A stretch of 64,000 nt of DNA from Alkalicoccus urumqiensis (GTDB lineage: Bacteria; Bacillota; Bacilli; Bacillales; Salisediminibacteriaceae): NCBI RefSeq assembly GCF_002993335.1, contig NZ_PVNS01000012.1, forward strand, positions 41,278-105,277. Direction: 5' to 3'. The translations under genes and the position numbers were made by a program. Below the pieces are notes generated by a model, which made no database searches, was not told the DNA's origin, and saw nothing but the letters and a program-made list of their open reading frames with translations. Numbering within the stretch: position 1 is the stretch's first letter; every line of letters begins with the position of its first letter. Shown piece after piece: positions 8,435-17,160 of the stretch.

Positions 8435-8952
8435 GTAGCTGAATTCCTTCCCAGCAGAAATGTTTCGTAAACAGTCCAGGTTCCGTCCTCCAGTTGATAC
8501 AGAAGAGAAAATCGATCTATGGTTTCTTCATGTTCAATTGTTTCCAGCTTTAATCGTCCGAATACATCAGAGAGCTCATCGTAGTTCATTTCCTGTCCGA
8601 TTGTAATGTGAGGAACAAATGGATGTTCACGATCCTGCTTCAGCGGACCTTCATTCAACTTTTCCTGAAGATCCAGCAGCGCCGGCGTTTCTGCTGCTTT
8701 CATATAAATTGTATTCGTCACTGGGTAAAAACTGCTGTATTTTAAAATTTTCAGCGTGAATGGACGGGCTGCTGCAGCGGCTTTGCGTACTTCCTCAATA
8801 AATGCAGGCAGCTTTTCCTCGTCCATATCAAAAGGGTCCTTCAGCGTCAGATGCGGTGGCACCATCGAGTATTTTGTATCGTATCTTTTTCTGTAAGAGT
8901 TTGCTAGATCCTGTAGTTTTTTCGAGGGAAATACTGCAATTCCATATCTCAT
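8431..8952 (-). CDS. yjcG: 2H phosphoesterase / 2'-5' RNA ligase family protein (YjcG)
   Basis: A 173-residue protein of the two-histidine phosphoesterase superfamily, with the paired HxT/S-hydrophobic motifs HLTL (residues about 34-37) and HITI (about 115-118) that form the active site in RNA ligase and cyclic phosphodiesterase relatives. Its N-terminus (FPSKKLQDLANSYRKRYD) and end (TVYETFLLG) closely follow B. subtilis YjcG, whose cellular substrate is not established. The AAAGGAGG site lies 9 nt before the ATG. Upstream partner of yjcF. Confidence 0.9.
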   Translation of the reverse strand: MRYGIAVFPSKKLQDLANSYRKRYDTKYSMVPPHLTLKDPFDMDEEKLPAFIEEVRKAAAAARPFTLKILKYSSFYPVTNTIYMKAAETPALLDLQEKLNEGPLKQDREHPFVPHITIGQEMNYDELSDVFGRLKLETIEHEETIDRFSLLYQLEDGTWTVYETFLLGRNSAT

Positions 8953-9091
8953 AGCGGACGCCTCCTTTTAGACCGTACTAAGTGATTTAATCATAATATA
9001 CTTTACGCTTTTTTACAAAGGGGCGTGCCCTTATCTATCGAATTTTTCACACATTTTATGATAGACTAGCCTATAAGAGGAGTGGTAGCTT

Positions 9092-9652
9092 ATGTCAAAA
9101 AAAGAACCAATTAAATCCCACGTAGTAGAGAAAGCAGCAAGAGACCTGCTGAAAGAGCGTGGTGTGGAGCTTGAAGAAATCGCTGATATTGTGTATCAGA
9201 TGCAGTCTGATTACAATGATACGCTCACCAGGGATGACTGTCTGGAGAGTGTTGAAGCTGTTCTTGAGAAGCGGGAGATCCAGCATGCTGTTCTCGTTGG
9301 AATCGAGCTGGATAAACTGGCTGAAAATAAGCAGCTCTCTGAACCGCTGCAGTCTATTGTGGAAACGGATGAAGGACTGTTCGGAGTCGATGAAACGATT
9401 GCGATCGGTTCAGTGTTTGGCTATGGAAGCATTGCCGTTACAACATTCGGCTATCTCGACAAAGAAAAAATTGGTATCATCAAGCAGCTTGATGCAAAAA
9501 ACAGCGACAAAATTCACACATTTCTTGACGATCTCGTCTGCAGCATAGCAGCAAATGCTTCGAGCAGGCTTGCTCACCGCATCAGAGACCGGGAAGAACA
9601 TCTCGATCAGAAAGAAATTGATCACCGCGATAAAGAAGAGCGGATGGCATAA
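9092..9652 (+). CDS. phosphatidylglycerophosphatase A-like protein (YutG)
   Basis: A 186-residue protein of the YutG/PgpA-like family (EKAARDLLKERGVELEEIAD; REIQHAVLVGIELDKLAE; DETIAIGSVFGYGSIAVT). The name comes from distant similarity to phosphatidylglycerophosphatase A; unlike PgpA it has no clear membrane helices and is probably soluble. The last 25 residues are highly charged (EEHLDQKEIDHRDKEER), likely a helical tail. The GAGGAG site lies 11 nt before the ATG. Single-gene unit, followed by a hairpin and tRNA-Val on the other strand. Real activity uncertain. Confidence 0.85.
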   Translation: MSKKEPIKSHVVEKAARDLLKERGVELEEIADIVYQMQSDYNDTLTRDDCLESVEAVLEKREIQHAVLVGIELDKLAENKQLSEPLQSIVETDEGLFGVDETIAIGSVFGYGSIAVTTFGYLDKEKIGIIKQLDAKNSDKIHTFLDDLVCSIAANASSRLAHRIRDREEHLDQKEIDHRDKEERMA

Positions 9653-9670
9653 TTATTATACAAATAGTTA

Positions 9671-9697
9671 GAGGCAGCCGGATGACCCGGCTGCCTC
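9671..9697 (+). terminator. hairpin after the yutG-like gene (weak terminator)
   Basis: An 11-bp perfect stem (GAGGCAGCCGG / CCGGCTGCCTC) with a 5-nt loop starts 18 bp after the stop codon. No T-tract follows, so termination would be inefficient or Rho-independent only in part. Confidence 0.5.
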
Positions 9698-9775
9698 AGT
9701 GTATTACGATAAACTATATTTTTGAATAATAAAAAATATGCCTGCGGGAAGCAGACATATGAACCTTTATTTAGA

Positions 9776-9851
9776 TGGTGTCCCGTACTGGGCTCGAACC
9801 AGTGACCTCCACCCTGTCAAGGTGGCGCTCTCCCAACTGAGCTAACGGAAC
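9776..9851 (-). tRNA. tRNA-Val (anticodon GAC)
   Basis: Read on the minus strand, a complete cloverleaf: acceptor GTTCCGT/ACGGGAC (one G-T pair), D-arm GCTC...GAGC, anticodon stem CCACC/GGTGG with loop TTGACAG (anticodon GAC, reading GUC and GUU valine codons), variable AGGTC, and T-arm ACTGG/CCAGT with TTCGAGC. The 3' CCA is encoded, as is usual in Bacillus. It stands alone rather than in a tRNA cluster. Confidence 0.95.
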
Positions 9852-9909
9852 GAAGAGAATAACGCAACAAATATTATATTACTATACAGCGGCAGCAGCG
9901 TCAAGCTTT

Positions 9910-10086
9910 TTATTCGTCATACGTATACCGGACCACATACCGCTCATTTTTTAATTTTCGTATTTCAACAGATGGACCAATTTCATATCCATTTATCCAA
10001 TTATCCTCAATTTTTGCCTTCGTACAGTCCGCCTGAAACCGCGAAGTAAATATCTGCTTAAAGTATATCCACCGTGGTGCCGCCAT
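9910..10086 (-). CDS. small hypothetical protein, 58 residues
   Basis: No family recognised. The product is basic and aromatic-rich (MAAPRWIYFKQIFTSRF start; RYVVRYTYDE end), without membrane helices or cysteine pairs. GTG at 10095 also opens the frame, but the ATG at 10086 has an AGAGGTG ribosome site 6 nt upstream, which decides the start. It lies between tRNA-Val and a divergent small gene. Good start signals and normal codon use support a real gene. Confidence 0.5.
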   Translation of the reverse strand: MAAPRWIYFKQIFTSRFQADCTKAKIEDNWINGYEIGPSVEIRKLKNERYVVRYTYDE

Positions 10087-10250
10087 GTATGTCACCTCTC
10101 ATTTTCACTCTTTCATCAGAATAGCATCGTCCCGTCATTCATTCAAGTATTTCCTCCTGCAGAAAAAGGCGCAGAATGCCTTCCTATACATGATTACGCA
10201 GTTCATCCAGCGGGTATACGAACAGTAATTCAATTATTGGAGGGATATCT

Positions 10251-10484
10251 TTGACATTTGATCAGCTGCATGCCAATAACAGCACAATTGTAAAGGTGGA
10301 AGGTGTTGAATACCGTACGATTGAAAAGCCGACCGTCAGCAGTTCCGGAGATACGTACACAGCTGTTGCAGTCGACCAGGAGGACAATCAGTATTTAATT
10401 GAATGGGCGGTAGTCGACCCTGAAGCGATCGATGAGGTGGACGCCTGCGACTGGGATGAACCTATTTTTGTGCAGAAAAAATAA
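10251..10484 (+). CDS. small acidic hypothetical protein, 77 residues
   Basis: No family recognised. It is strongly acidic (about 18 Asp/Glu, few basic residues) and looks like a small beta-rich domain (YRTIEKPTVSSSGDTYTAVAV, then QYLIEWAVVD). It starts with TTG at 10251, placed 6 nt after GGAGGG. A strong terminator follows 10 bp after the stop, so it is a monocistronic unit. Related small acidic proteins are common in Bacillaceae, but no function can be given. Confidence 0.65.
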   Translation: MTFDQLHANNSTIVKVEGVEYRTIEKPTVSSSGDTYTAVAVDQEDNQYLIEWAVVDPEAIDEVDACDWDEPIFVQKK

Positions 10485-10494
10485 TGTATCTTTA

Positions 10495-10527
10495 AAAACC
10501 GGCGTTCCGTTAAGGAATGCCGGTTTT
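10495..10527. terminator. bidirectional terminator
   Basis: AAAACCGGCGTTCC pairs with GGAATGCCGGTTTT (one G-T pair) around a 5-nt loop, between two converging genes; A-run on one side and T-run on the other make it usable in both directions. Confidence 0.85.
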
Positions 10528-10536
10528 ACTGTGCTG

Positions 10537-10893
10537 TTATTGATTTTTCCACTTTGCGGCAAGTTCTTCATGTTTTTTACGGTTAAAATACCAGCGCTCT
10601 TCTCCTTTAATCAATCGTTTTTCCACAAGGCCTGACTGAGCTGCTTCCTCAAGCCTCTGCTCCGCTTCAGCAGCTGTCATTTTCTTTCCGGGACTCTTTA
10701 CCGCCAGTTCATCCGGCGTGATACCCCTGCCCGCAGGCATCTGTTGAATGATCCCAAGCACCAGAGCACGCTGCTTTCTCTGCTTCTCTTTTTTATGTTC
10801 GCCGGTAAAAATGTTTTTGACCGGCTCTTTTACCACTGCGCCCAGGGCCATCCCCATAAGAAGGATAAACAGATCACTGAGGATACTCGACAT
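10537..10893 (-). CDS. hypothetical membrane-anchored protein, 118 residues
   Basis: Not recognised as a named family. One N-terminal membrane helix (about residues 4-22, FILLMGMALGAVV) is followed by a basic linker and a region that reads like a winged-helix (ALVLGIIQQMPAGRGITPDELA, then EQRLEEAAQSGLVEKR). This suggests a membrane-tethered helix-turn-helix-like domain (inference). Its start overlaps the end of the upstream oxidoreductase gene by 20 nt, so it is the last gene of a leftward operon that may begin at yfmL. Confidence 0.6.
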   Translation of the reverse strand: MSSILSDLFILLMGMALGAVVKEPVKNIFTGEHKKEKQRKQRALVLGIIQQMPAGRGITPDELAVKSPGKKMTAAEAEQRLEEAAQSGLVEKRLIKGEERWYFNRKKHEELAAKWKNQ

Positions 10894-11893
10894 ACACTTT
10901 CTTTTCCTCTCTCATACTCTGATAAGCTGACTGTACTATGCAGACGATCTCCACAGCAGCCTGTCCATCGAGACCCTCCATAGAATGCTCCGCTCCTGTC
11001 AGGTTTTCAATAAAAAGATTAAGTGGAACATAATACGGTTCGGGCTCCCAGTGAATTTTTCTCAAACTGCCATCTTTCCCGGCATCCCGGTAATAAATTT
11101 CCGGCTGTTCTTCTCCATAAATGAGCAGCGTGCCTTTCGTTCCAGTAATTTCAAACAAGTTGTCGGAAGCTGAAGCTGCTGTACTCGTATGTGCCGTCCC
11201 GGAAGCGGTGCTGTTTTCAAAATCTACCAGGATAGTGGCGCTGTCTTCTACTTCTTTTCCTGTCCGGTAAGATCCCTGCGCCTGAACGGAAGTAATTCTT
11301 CCACCAAACAACTGAAGCATACTCACTCCATGAATACCGAGATCTATCAACGCCCCACCTCCACTTATGGAAGGGTCATACCAGCTCGGAGGGAGAACGT
11401 CCGTCCAGGCAAGTCCATGAGAACGCCTGAAGTGGATGGAAACAAGCTCCCCCAGGTTTCCGCTCCGGTACTGCTGAAGTGCATAGCGGTAAACCGGAAG
11501 CGTTACAGATTCATGGGATACAGCCAGATTCACTCCAGCGTTTTCTGCTGCTTTTCTGCAGGCTTCTGCATCTTCCCCATTCAGCGCGATGACTTTATCG
11601 GTAAAGATATGCAGACCGGCTCCGGCCGCTGACTCTATAAGATTACGATGCTGGCTCGTTTCTGCCTCGATCATAACCGCATCTGCCTCCGACTGCTTCA
11701 GCGCTTCAAGAACGGTAGTATAATACGGTACCTGCAGTTGTTCTGCCATCTCTCTTCCGCGTCGGGAATCCGAATCCCACACCCCTGCCCATTCAAAACG
11801 TCCAGCTGATAAACGTTCCGCTTTATCCACAAATCCTTTCGTATGCACGTGCCACGTTCCAAGAATTAAAATCCGTACCGGTGCAGCTGTCAT
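10874..11893 (-). CDS. Gfo/Idh/MocA family NAD(P)-dependent oxidoreductase
   Basis: A 339-residue sugar or inositol dehydrogenase-like protein. The N-terminal Rossmann domain (ILGTWHVHTKGF in place of the usual GxGxxG; a degenerate dinucleotide loop) is followed by the family strand ADAVMIEAETSQHRNLIESAA and the F-T-D-K equivalent of the EKP motif, then the C-terminal substrate domain (GGALIDLGIHGVSMLQLFGG). The changed nucleotide loop and TDK instead of EKP make cofactor use uncertain. It follows the diguanylate cyclase by 15 bp. Substrate unknown. Confidence 0.82.
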   Translation of the reverse strand: MTAAPVRILILGTWHVHTKGFVDKAERLSAGRFEWAGVWDSDSRRGREMAEQLQVPYYTTVLEALKQSEADAVMIEAETSQHRNLIESAAGAGLHIFTDKVIALNGEDAEACRKAAENAGVNLAVSHESVTLPVYRYALQQYRSGNLGELVSIHFRRSHGLAWTDVLPPSWYDPSISGGGALIDLGIHGVSMLQLFGGRITSVQAQGSYRTGKEVEDSATILVDFENSTASGTAHTSTAASASDNLFEITGTKGTLLIYGEEQPEIYYRDAGKDGSLRKIHWEPEPYYVPLNLFIENLTGAEHSMEGLDGQAAVEIVCIVQSAYQSMREEKKVYVEYPQ

Positions 11894-11908
11894 TGAGGAA
11901 GCCCCCTT

Positions 11909-13486
11909 TTATCGATGATGCTGTAAGTTTTGGATATTTCCTTCATTATAAAGTGCAAATGCGCCTTTTCCGTTATGTTTGACAGAATACATCGCTTCAT
12001 CCGCACGGGAAAGAAGTTCTTCGAGTTCCGTTCCATCCTGTGGTGCAAGACTCGCACCGATACTCGTCCGGATCGGAAGTTCCAGACCCCGCGTCTTCAG
12101 CGGCTGATCAATTAATGTTTTCTGCAGCTGGGAGATAAAGCGCTTCACTTCCTCCGTACTGGTATAGAAATAATAAAGGTTGAATTCGTCACCGCCTACT
12201 CTGGCCGCTCCCCCAAGTCCTGTAGTTTCTTTCTCAAGTATGGAAGCCAGGTGGGCAAGGTACTCATCTCCGGTCTGATGACCGTACGTATCATTGATCT
12301 TCTTAAAGCCATCAAGATCGACATTAATCACCGCCACTTTCTGCTTTTCCTTCAGATGCTTCCGGACAGTTTCAGAAAAGGCCCGCCGGTTGGGAAGCTG
12401 TGTCAGCGTATCATGATACGCTAGATAACGGATCGTTTCTTCCGCTTTTTTTGTCTCTGTAACATCTCTCAGGATCATCATCAAGACCGGTTCATAATCG
12501 ACCGTAATGAAATCACTGTCGATCAATACCTTTCTTGGCACGCTTCCCGCTGTGATAACTTCTGATTCAAGCGCAGTAAGGGGCGTCTCCCCGTGCATGG
12601 CCGGAGCAAAAGTCTCCTCCCATTCCGTCCGGGATTCCGGAGTAAGCCAGGTTGTGAAATCAAATCCTTTCAACTTCTTTTCTTCCAGGAGATAGTGGGC
12701 GGCCGGATTAGCATCCTGGATGATACCGTAATTGTTTAACAGCAGAATGGCTGTCGGATTCCGTTCATACAGCGTCTTAAATTTCCTTGAACCCGCCTCT
12801 AAAAAATCAAATCGTGTCACAGCAAAAAACATCGCCCAGGCGCCGAAAATACCGGCGAAAATATATGGATACGGCGGTACAGCCCCCCGAATATCCAAAT
12901 ATCCGAACACGGTGTTCCAGGCAGCGCTGAAGAGGACAAATACAAACAGAATGAAATAGACCCGCTGCTCCATCGGACGCCGGGACCGCTTCCACTGTAT
13001 GCCTACCAGCACTGTCATAATAATTGTTGTAAACACTGCTGCACTGAGGGTTGTTAAATAAGCAGTATTAAATACAGGATAAATCCATGCCCCTTCCTGT
13101 TCGAACATACTGCTGTTCAACACGTTGGTACCAGTGATAAACGTAAACAGCACAGGCAGGAGCGGAAGGTAAAAAATCCACGGATAAATCCACCTTGACA
13201 TCTGCCGGTGTAACCCCGAAAACAGAAAAAAGAAGTGAAAAAACAGGCTGGGTATCAGCACACCGGCATTACCAAAAACATAGGTGATGATAATTGGACT
13301 CAAGTCCACCGGCAGCTGATGCCGTACATATTCAGCCATAAACAATACAGTATAGCAGAATAAATACGCAGCAAGAAGCTGGTGCGTCCGCTTCCTAGGG
13401 TTTCTCCACAGAAGAATGAGACTCATATGGAGCAGCAGAAAAGCAGGCACTAAATAGACGAATACGTATAATAGGACCTCCTCCAT
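11909..13486 (-). CDS. membrane diguanylate cyclase (7TM sensor, PAS, GGDEF)
   Basis: A 525-residue protein with seven membrane helices in residues 1-225 (the 7TM sensor type also found before histidine kinases), a PAS domain (about 235-345; LLNNYGIIQDANPAA, RDVTETKKAEETI) and a GGDEF domain (about 360-515). The catalytic motif RVGGDEF and the substrate loop DLDGFKKINDTYGH are intact, so it should make cyclic di-GMP at the membrane. An RxxD inhibitory site is not obvious. It sits 15 bp upstream of the oxidoreductase gene. HD-GYP proteins at 3380-4438 and 44138-45655 may break down its product. Confidence 0.92.
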   Translation of the reverse strand: MEEVLLYVFVYLVPAFLLLHMSLILLWRNPRKRTHQLLAAYLFCYTVLFMAEYVRHQLPVDLSPIIITYVFGNAGVLIPSLFFHFFFLFSGLHRQMSRWIYPWIFYLPLLPVLFTFITGTNVLNSSMFEQEGAWIYPVFNTAYLTTLSAAVFTTIIMTVLVGIQWKRSRRPMEQRVYFILFVFVLFSAAWNTVFGYLDIRGAVPPYPYIFAGIFGAWAMFFAVTRFDFLEAGSRKFKTLYERNPTAILLLNNYGIIQDANPAAHYLLEEKKLKGFDFTTWLTPESRTEWEETFAPAMHGETPLTALESEVITAGSVPRKVLIDSDFITVDYEPVLMMILRDVTETKKAEETIRYLAYHDTLTQLPNRRAFSETVRKHLKEKQKVAVINVDLDGFKKINDTYGHQTGDEYLAHLASILEKETTGLGGAARVGGDEFNLYYFYTSTEEVKRFISQLQKTLIDQPLKTRGLELPIRTSIGASLAPQDGTELEELLSRADEAMYSVKHNGKGAFALYNEGNIQNLQHHR

Positions 13487-13539
13487 GCTGAACCCCTGCT
13501 TTCTCTGTGACAGCTTTGATTCCTTACTTCATAAATTCG

Positions 13540-14085
13540 TTACATATACGTTTTTTCCTGCTTCGGCTGTACTATTATTTTGTCCCAGCCATACGCTTCC
13601 TCTTTCAGCGTCGTTCCTTTTATGGTGGTTTCATCTTCCATCAGCGGCCCCTGGGCGTGCTTTTGAAAGTAGGACGCGGAAGAAAAAGAGGAGGGCACCC
13701 ATAGAGCAGCCCGCTTGTGGCCGATTTCCTGCAGATGTCCCATAATTTCTTCCAGCAGTTTCGTTCCTGCGCCGCGCTCCTGATAATCCGGGTGGATAAA
13801 CAGTGCATACACTTCTCCTGTATAGCGGATTCGAAGTTTAGCGTCCCTCATCGTTCCGCCCAGGCCAAAGCCGACTACCTTGCCATCTTGTTCTGCAGTG
13901 TACATTTTCGTTCCACCGCTCGTCGCACCGGCGAAATTCTTCTCCCACTTCCTTAACCGGTCCTCTACGGTCCAGGAAGCCATTGTGTCCGCAGAGAATA
14001 AATGACGTGCTTCCTTTCGCCACGCTTTCACGTGAATATCAGCCACCGCCGGGAGGTCTTCTCTCACCGTTTCCCGGATATGCAT
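13540..14085 (-). CDS. GNAT-family N-acetyltransferase
   Basis: A 181-residue GNAT enzyme with the acetyl-CoA loop YQERGAGTKLLEEIM (about residues 95-110) after the strand VYALFIHPD. The C-terminal part (AALWVPSSFSSASYFQKHA) is the usual fourth motif. The substrate is unknown. The ATG at 14085 is preferred over an in-frame ATG at 14100: the stop codon of the upstream helicase gene lies inside its GGAGGTGA ribosome site, 6 nt before the start, giving tight coupling to yfmL. Confidence 0.85.
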   Translation of the reverse strand: MHIRETVREDLPAVADIHVKAWRKEARHLFSADTMASWTVEDRLRKWEKNFAGATSGGTKMYTAEQDGKVVGFGLGGTMRDAKLRIRYTGEVYALFIHPDYQERGAGTKLLEEIMGHLQEIGHKRAALWVPSSFSSASYFQKHAQGPLMEDETTIKGTTLKEEAYGWDKIIVQPKQEKTYM

Positions 14086-14090
14086 GCTGC

Positions 14091-15218
14091 TCACCTCCAT
14101 GTCAGCTTCCCGCTCTTTAATTCTCCTTTTTTCAGCGAAATACCGAGAATGTCTGTCAACTGCTGCAGGCGCTCAAATTCGCCTTTCGTTACAAGCGAAA
14201 CAACAATTCCTCTTCTTCCGGCACGGGCTGTTCTGCCGGCCCGATGAACATACTGATGTACATCATTTGCCAGATCATACTGGATAATATGTGTCAGTGC
14301 CGGGATGTCGAGCCCCCTTGAAGCAACATCTGTAGCTGTCAGAATATCCGCTTTTCGTGATTTCAGCGCCTGTACCGCCTGCTCCCGGCTCTGCTTATTG
14401 TTGTCTCCTTCAAGTGAAACGACCTTCCGGTTATGATGTTCGAGTCTTTCCGACTGCATCCGCAGCTGGCTGCGGTCATTGCAGAAAATCATACCGTAAA
14501 AATCATCGAGTGCAGTCAGTTTCTGCAGGTACTCCGTTTTCTGCCGGCGGTCGCCGAGTAGATAGATATGATCCATCTGCTGCAGCAGTTCTTTATCTGC
14601 TTTAATCCGGATTTCTTTCATATCCCCAAACAGCTGAGCTGTTTCTTTACGGATGCGGGGCGGAATCGTGGCTGAAAAAGCTGCTTTGACTGCTTCGTTC
14701 GGGCAGGCTTTTACCATGTTCTCCACGGAGCTCTTATGCTCTTTCGCCATGAGCTGATCCGCCTCATCGAGAATCAGCATTTTTACTTGATGAAGCTTCA
14801 GTTTTTTCATCTGAGAGAGTTCATGAAGTCTTCCCGGTGTCCCTACGATCAACTGCGGCTTTTTTTTCAGTTTCTCGACCTGGCGCTTTACATTCGCGCC
14901 GCCGATCAGCATCAGCGCTTCAAGACCGGTTCCTTCTGTCCAATACTGCATTTCCTCATATATTTGTGAGGCAAGCTCCCTTGAGGAAACCATTACAACG
15001 ATCTGCGCCTGTTTTACAGAAGCATCTGCAGCTTCTACTGCTGGAAGTAGAAACGCGAGCGTTTTTCCAGAGCCTGTCGGCGCTTCTGCCGTTACGTTAT
15101 TTCCTTCTCTCAAGAGCGGAATGACGTGTTCCTGCACTTCAGTAAGTCCCGGGTAAGCCCGGGCTCTCCATTTCTCCTGTACGATGTCCGGAATGAAATC
15201 CGGAAGTGTATTTGACAT
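14091..15218 (-). CDS. yfmL: DEAD-box RNA helicase (YfmL-like)
   Basis: A 375-residue ATP-dependent RNA helicase. All core motifs are present: Q-motif region (LTEVQEHVIP), motif I APTGSGKT, Ia SSRELASQ, GTPGRLHEL, motif II DEAD (about residue 155), SAT, and the C-terminal ARGLDIP-like VASRGLDIPALTHIIQYD and HRAGRTARAGRRG. It ends shortly after the second RecA domain, so it has no extra RNA-binding tail, as in YfmL of B. subtilis, which takes part in 50S ribosome assembly. First gene of the leftward yfmL-GNAT-cyclase run. Confidence 0.9.
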   Translation of the reverse strand: MSNTLPDFIPDIVQEKWRARAYPGLTEVQEHVIPLLREGNNVTAEAPTGSGKTLAFLLPAVEAADASVKQAQIVVMVSSRELASQIYEEMQYWTEGTGLEALMLIGGANVKRQVEKLKKKPQLIVGTPGRLHELSQMKKLKLHQVKMLILDEADQLMAKEHKSSVENMVKACPNEAVKAAFSATIPPRIRKETAQLFGDMKEIRIKADKELLQQMDHIYLLGDRRQKTEYLQKLTALDDFYGMIFCNDRSQLRMQSERLEHHNRKVVSLEGDNNKQSREQAVQALKSRKADILTATDVASRGLDIPALTHIIQYDLANDVHQYVHRAGRTARAGRRGIVVSLVTKGEFERLQQLTDILGISLKKGELKSGKLTWR

Positions 15219-15330
15219 GTATATTCTCCTTTAAAAAACCTGATTCACTGCGTTTCCTGCTTGAAAGGGCAGCGCTTCTCTCATTGTACACGAGCCGGAG
15301 ACAATTGAGAAACACCCAATGCCAAAAGCA

Positions 15331-15360
15331 AAAAATCCGCTCTCCGAAAGAGAGCGGATT
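15331..15360 (-). terminator. terminator of the aldehyde dehydrogenase gene
   Basis: AATCCGCTCT / AGAGCGGATT with a 7-nt loop, followed on the minus strand by a run of six T (A-run at 15331-15335), 11 bp beyond the aldA stop. Confidence 0.85.
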
Positions 15361-15371
15361 TCCGTATACGG

Positions 15372-16820
15372 TTACTGCTGGTCCTGCTTATACTGCATGT
15401 ACACAACCTGTGTACTGAGAAATTCTCCAAAACCGTGTTTTCCGTCTGCGCCGCCGATACCAGACTGTCTGAAGCCAGCGTGATAGCCCTGTACGGCCTC
15501 GAAATTTTCGCGGTTCACAAACGTTTCACCAAAGCGAAGCCCATTGGACAGCTTCATTGCTTCATGATAATTTTCTGTGAAAATGGATGAAGAAAGGCCA
15601 TAATCAGAATCATTTGCCATGTCAATCACTTCGTCCAGATTCTTATACGTGACGATAGGAAGAACCGGGCCGAAAATTTCTTCCTGGATAATTTCCATCG
15701 TCTGCGTTGCGCCTCCGATTACCGTCGGCTCGTAGAAATAGCCGGTCTGATCTGACTTTCTGCCTCCGGTAAGCACTTTCGCTCCTTCTTTTACTGCATT
15801 CTGCACCATTTCATCCACTTCATCTATCCGGTCCTCACTTACAAGAGGACCCATGTCCAGAGAATCATCCTTCAGCGGATCGCCGAAGCTTACATTCTTC
15901 ATGGCTTCTGTAATTTTCTCCGTGAATGCCTCCGCTACATCTTCGTGCACGTATACCCGTTCGGCATTCGTACACGCCTGCCCGGCATTAATAATCCGGC
16001 TCTTCGTAATATTTTCCACTGCCGTATCAAGATCGGCATGTTTCGTTACAATTGCAGGAGCTTTTCCTCCCAGTTCCAGATTTACTTTCGTAATATTCTG
16101 GGCTGCAGCTTCCATAACTTTAATTCCTGCCGGCACACTTCCGGTCATCGTCACCATCGCTACTTTTTTATGCGATGCCAGAGCGTTTCCAAGCGTAGAC
16201 CCTTTTCCGGTGATGAAGTTATATACCCCTTCCGGAAGGATATCCATGTCATGCACCATTTCCGTAAAGAAGGCTGCAGTATTCGGTGTCTGCTGGGATG
16301 GCTTCAGTACAATCGTACATCCGGCAACGAGGGAAGTAGCTACTTTCCTTGCCAGAATAAATACAGGGAAGTTCCAGGGTACAATACCGCCGATGACACC
16401 GATTGGTCTGCGGTGAATAAAAATGTTCTCATTCGGACGGTCACTCGGCATGATCTCGCCTTCTATCCGGCGAGCCCACTCGGACATGTATTGGAAGTAG
16501 TCAATCGCCAGATCGACTTCCCCTTCAGCCATTTCTCTGCTCTTACCTTGTTCTTCAATGAGCAGACGGACGAATGTTTCCCGGTTTTCACCCATCTTCA
16601 GACCGATTTGGCGGACAATTCTGCCCCGTTCAATCGCTGGACGTGCTCCCCACGACTGCTGTGCTTTGGATGCTGCTTCCACAGCTTTATTGACATCATC
16701 TTCATTTCCGCTTGTAATTCTGGAAATAACTTCTTCCGTAGCGGGGTTGACGATATCGATCCACTCTTCTGAACCAGAGGTGACGTATTGTCCGTTTATA
16801 TACATTTCGTGCGTTTTCAT
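15372..16820 (-). CDS. NAD-dependent aldehyde dehydrogenase (lactaldehyde dehydrogenase-like)
   Basis: A 482-residue ALDH-superfamily enzyme that oxidises aldehydes to acids with NAD(P)+. The catalytic cysteine lies in GQACTNAERVYV (about residue 284) and the general base glutamate in LELGGKAP (about 250); NFPVF and GSVPAG are the N-site and cofactor motifs. The sequence VNRENFEAVQGYHAGFRQSG near the C-terminus is typical of AldA-type lactaldehyde/glycolaldehyde dehydrogenases, so that substrate class is likely but not certain. Single-gene unit with its own terminator; a GAGGAG ribosome site precedes the ATG. Confidence 0.88.
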   Translation of the reverse strand: MKTHEMYINGQYVTSGSEEWIDIVNPATEEVISRITSGNEDDVNKAVEAASKAQQSWGARPAIERGRIVRQIGLKMGENRETFVRLLIEEQGKSREMAEGEVDLAIDYFQYMSEWARRIEGEIMPSDRPNENIFIHRRPIGVIGGIVPWNFPVFILARKVATSLVAGCTIVLKPSQQTPNTAAFFTEMVHDMDILPEGVYNFITGKGSTLGNALASHKKVAMVTMTGSVPAGIKVMEAAAQNITKVNLELGGKAPAIVTKHADLDTAVENITKSRIINAGQACTNAERVYVHEDVAEAFTEKITEAMKNVSFGDPLKDDSLDMGPLVSEDRIDEVDEMVQNAVKEGAKVLTGGRKSDQTGYFYEPTVIGGATQTMEIIQEEIFGPVLPIVTYKNLDEVIDMANDSDYGLSSSIFTENYHEAMKLSNGLRFGETFVNRENFEAVQGYHAGFRQSGIGGADGKHGFGEFLSTQVVYMQYKQDQQ

Positions 16821-16983
16821 TGTAATTCCTCCTCATTGTGGCAATATCTGCACTATTCCTTTATCCCTTGCTTCATAAACAGGACAATGAGGCAGTTTTA
16901 AATAATCCCTACTTTTTACTCACTTTTCATATGTAGTTTACATTTTGTTATAATATGTACATTTTCTCGATTACCTACAAAAA

Positions 16984-17005
16984 AAAACCGGCCGCAGCCG
17001 GTTTT
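16984..17005 (-). terminator. terminator of the galE unit
   Basis: AAAACCGGC / GCCGGTTTT with a 4-nt loop, followed on the minus strand by seven T. It lies 2 bp beyond the stop of the 43-residue gene at 17007-17138, placing that gene in the galE transcript. Confidence 0.85.
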
Positions 17006-17006
17006 A

Positions 17007-17138
17007 TCAATGGACAAGTCTGTCTTCTTTTTCTTCATTATCTTCTTCTTTTTCAGGATAGGCAGGTCCGCCTTCACTGATCATGTTCTGGACAGCAGCT
17101 TCTTCCTCTTCCAGCATTGTCACTACTTTTTTCTTCAC
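17007..17138 (-). CDS. small acidic protein encoded downstream of galE, 43 residues
   Basis: A short open frame not long enough for usual ORF cut-offs. GTG at 17136-17138 lies 6 nt after a perfect GGAGGTGG ribosome site (17145-17152), which itself begins 8 nt after the galE stop; the frame ends 2 bp before the terminator. The product starts VKKKVVTMLEEEEAAV, then GGPAYPEKEEDNEEKEDR, and is highly acidic with a predicted amphipathic helix at the start. No family recognised. The signals are too well placed to be chance, so a real gene is likely; function unknown. Confidence 0.6.
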   Translation of the reverse strand: MKKKVVTMLEEEEAAVQNMISEGGPAYPEKEEDNEEKEDRLVH

Positions 17139-17160
17139 TGGAAGCCACCTCCTTTATATC

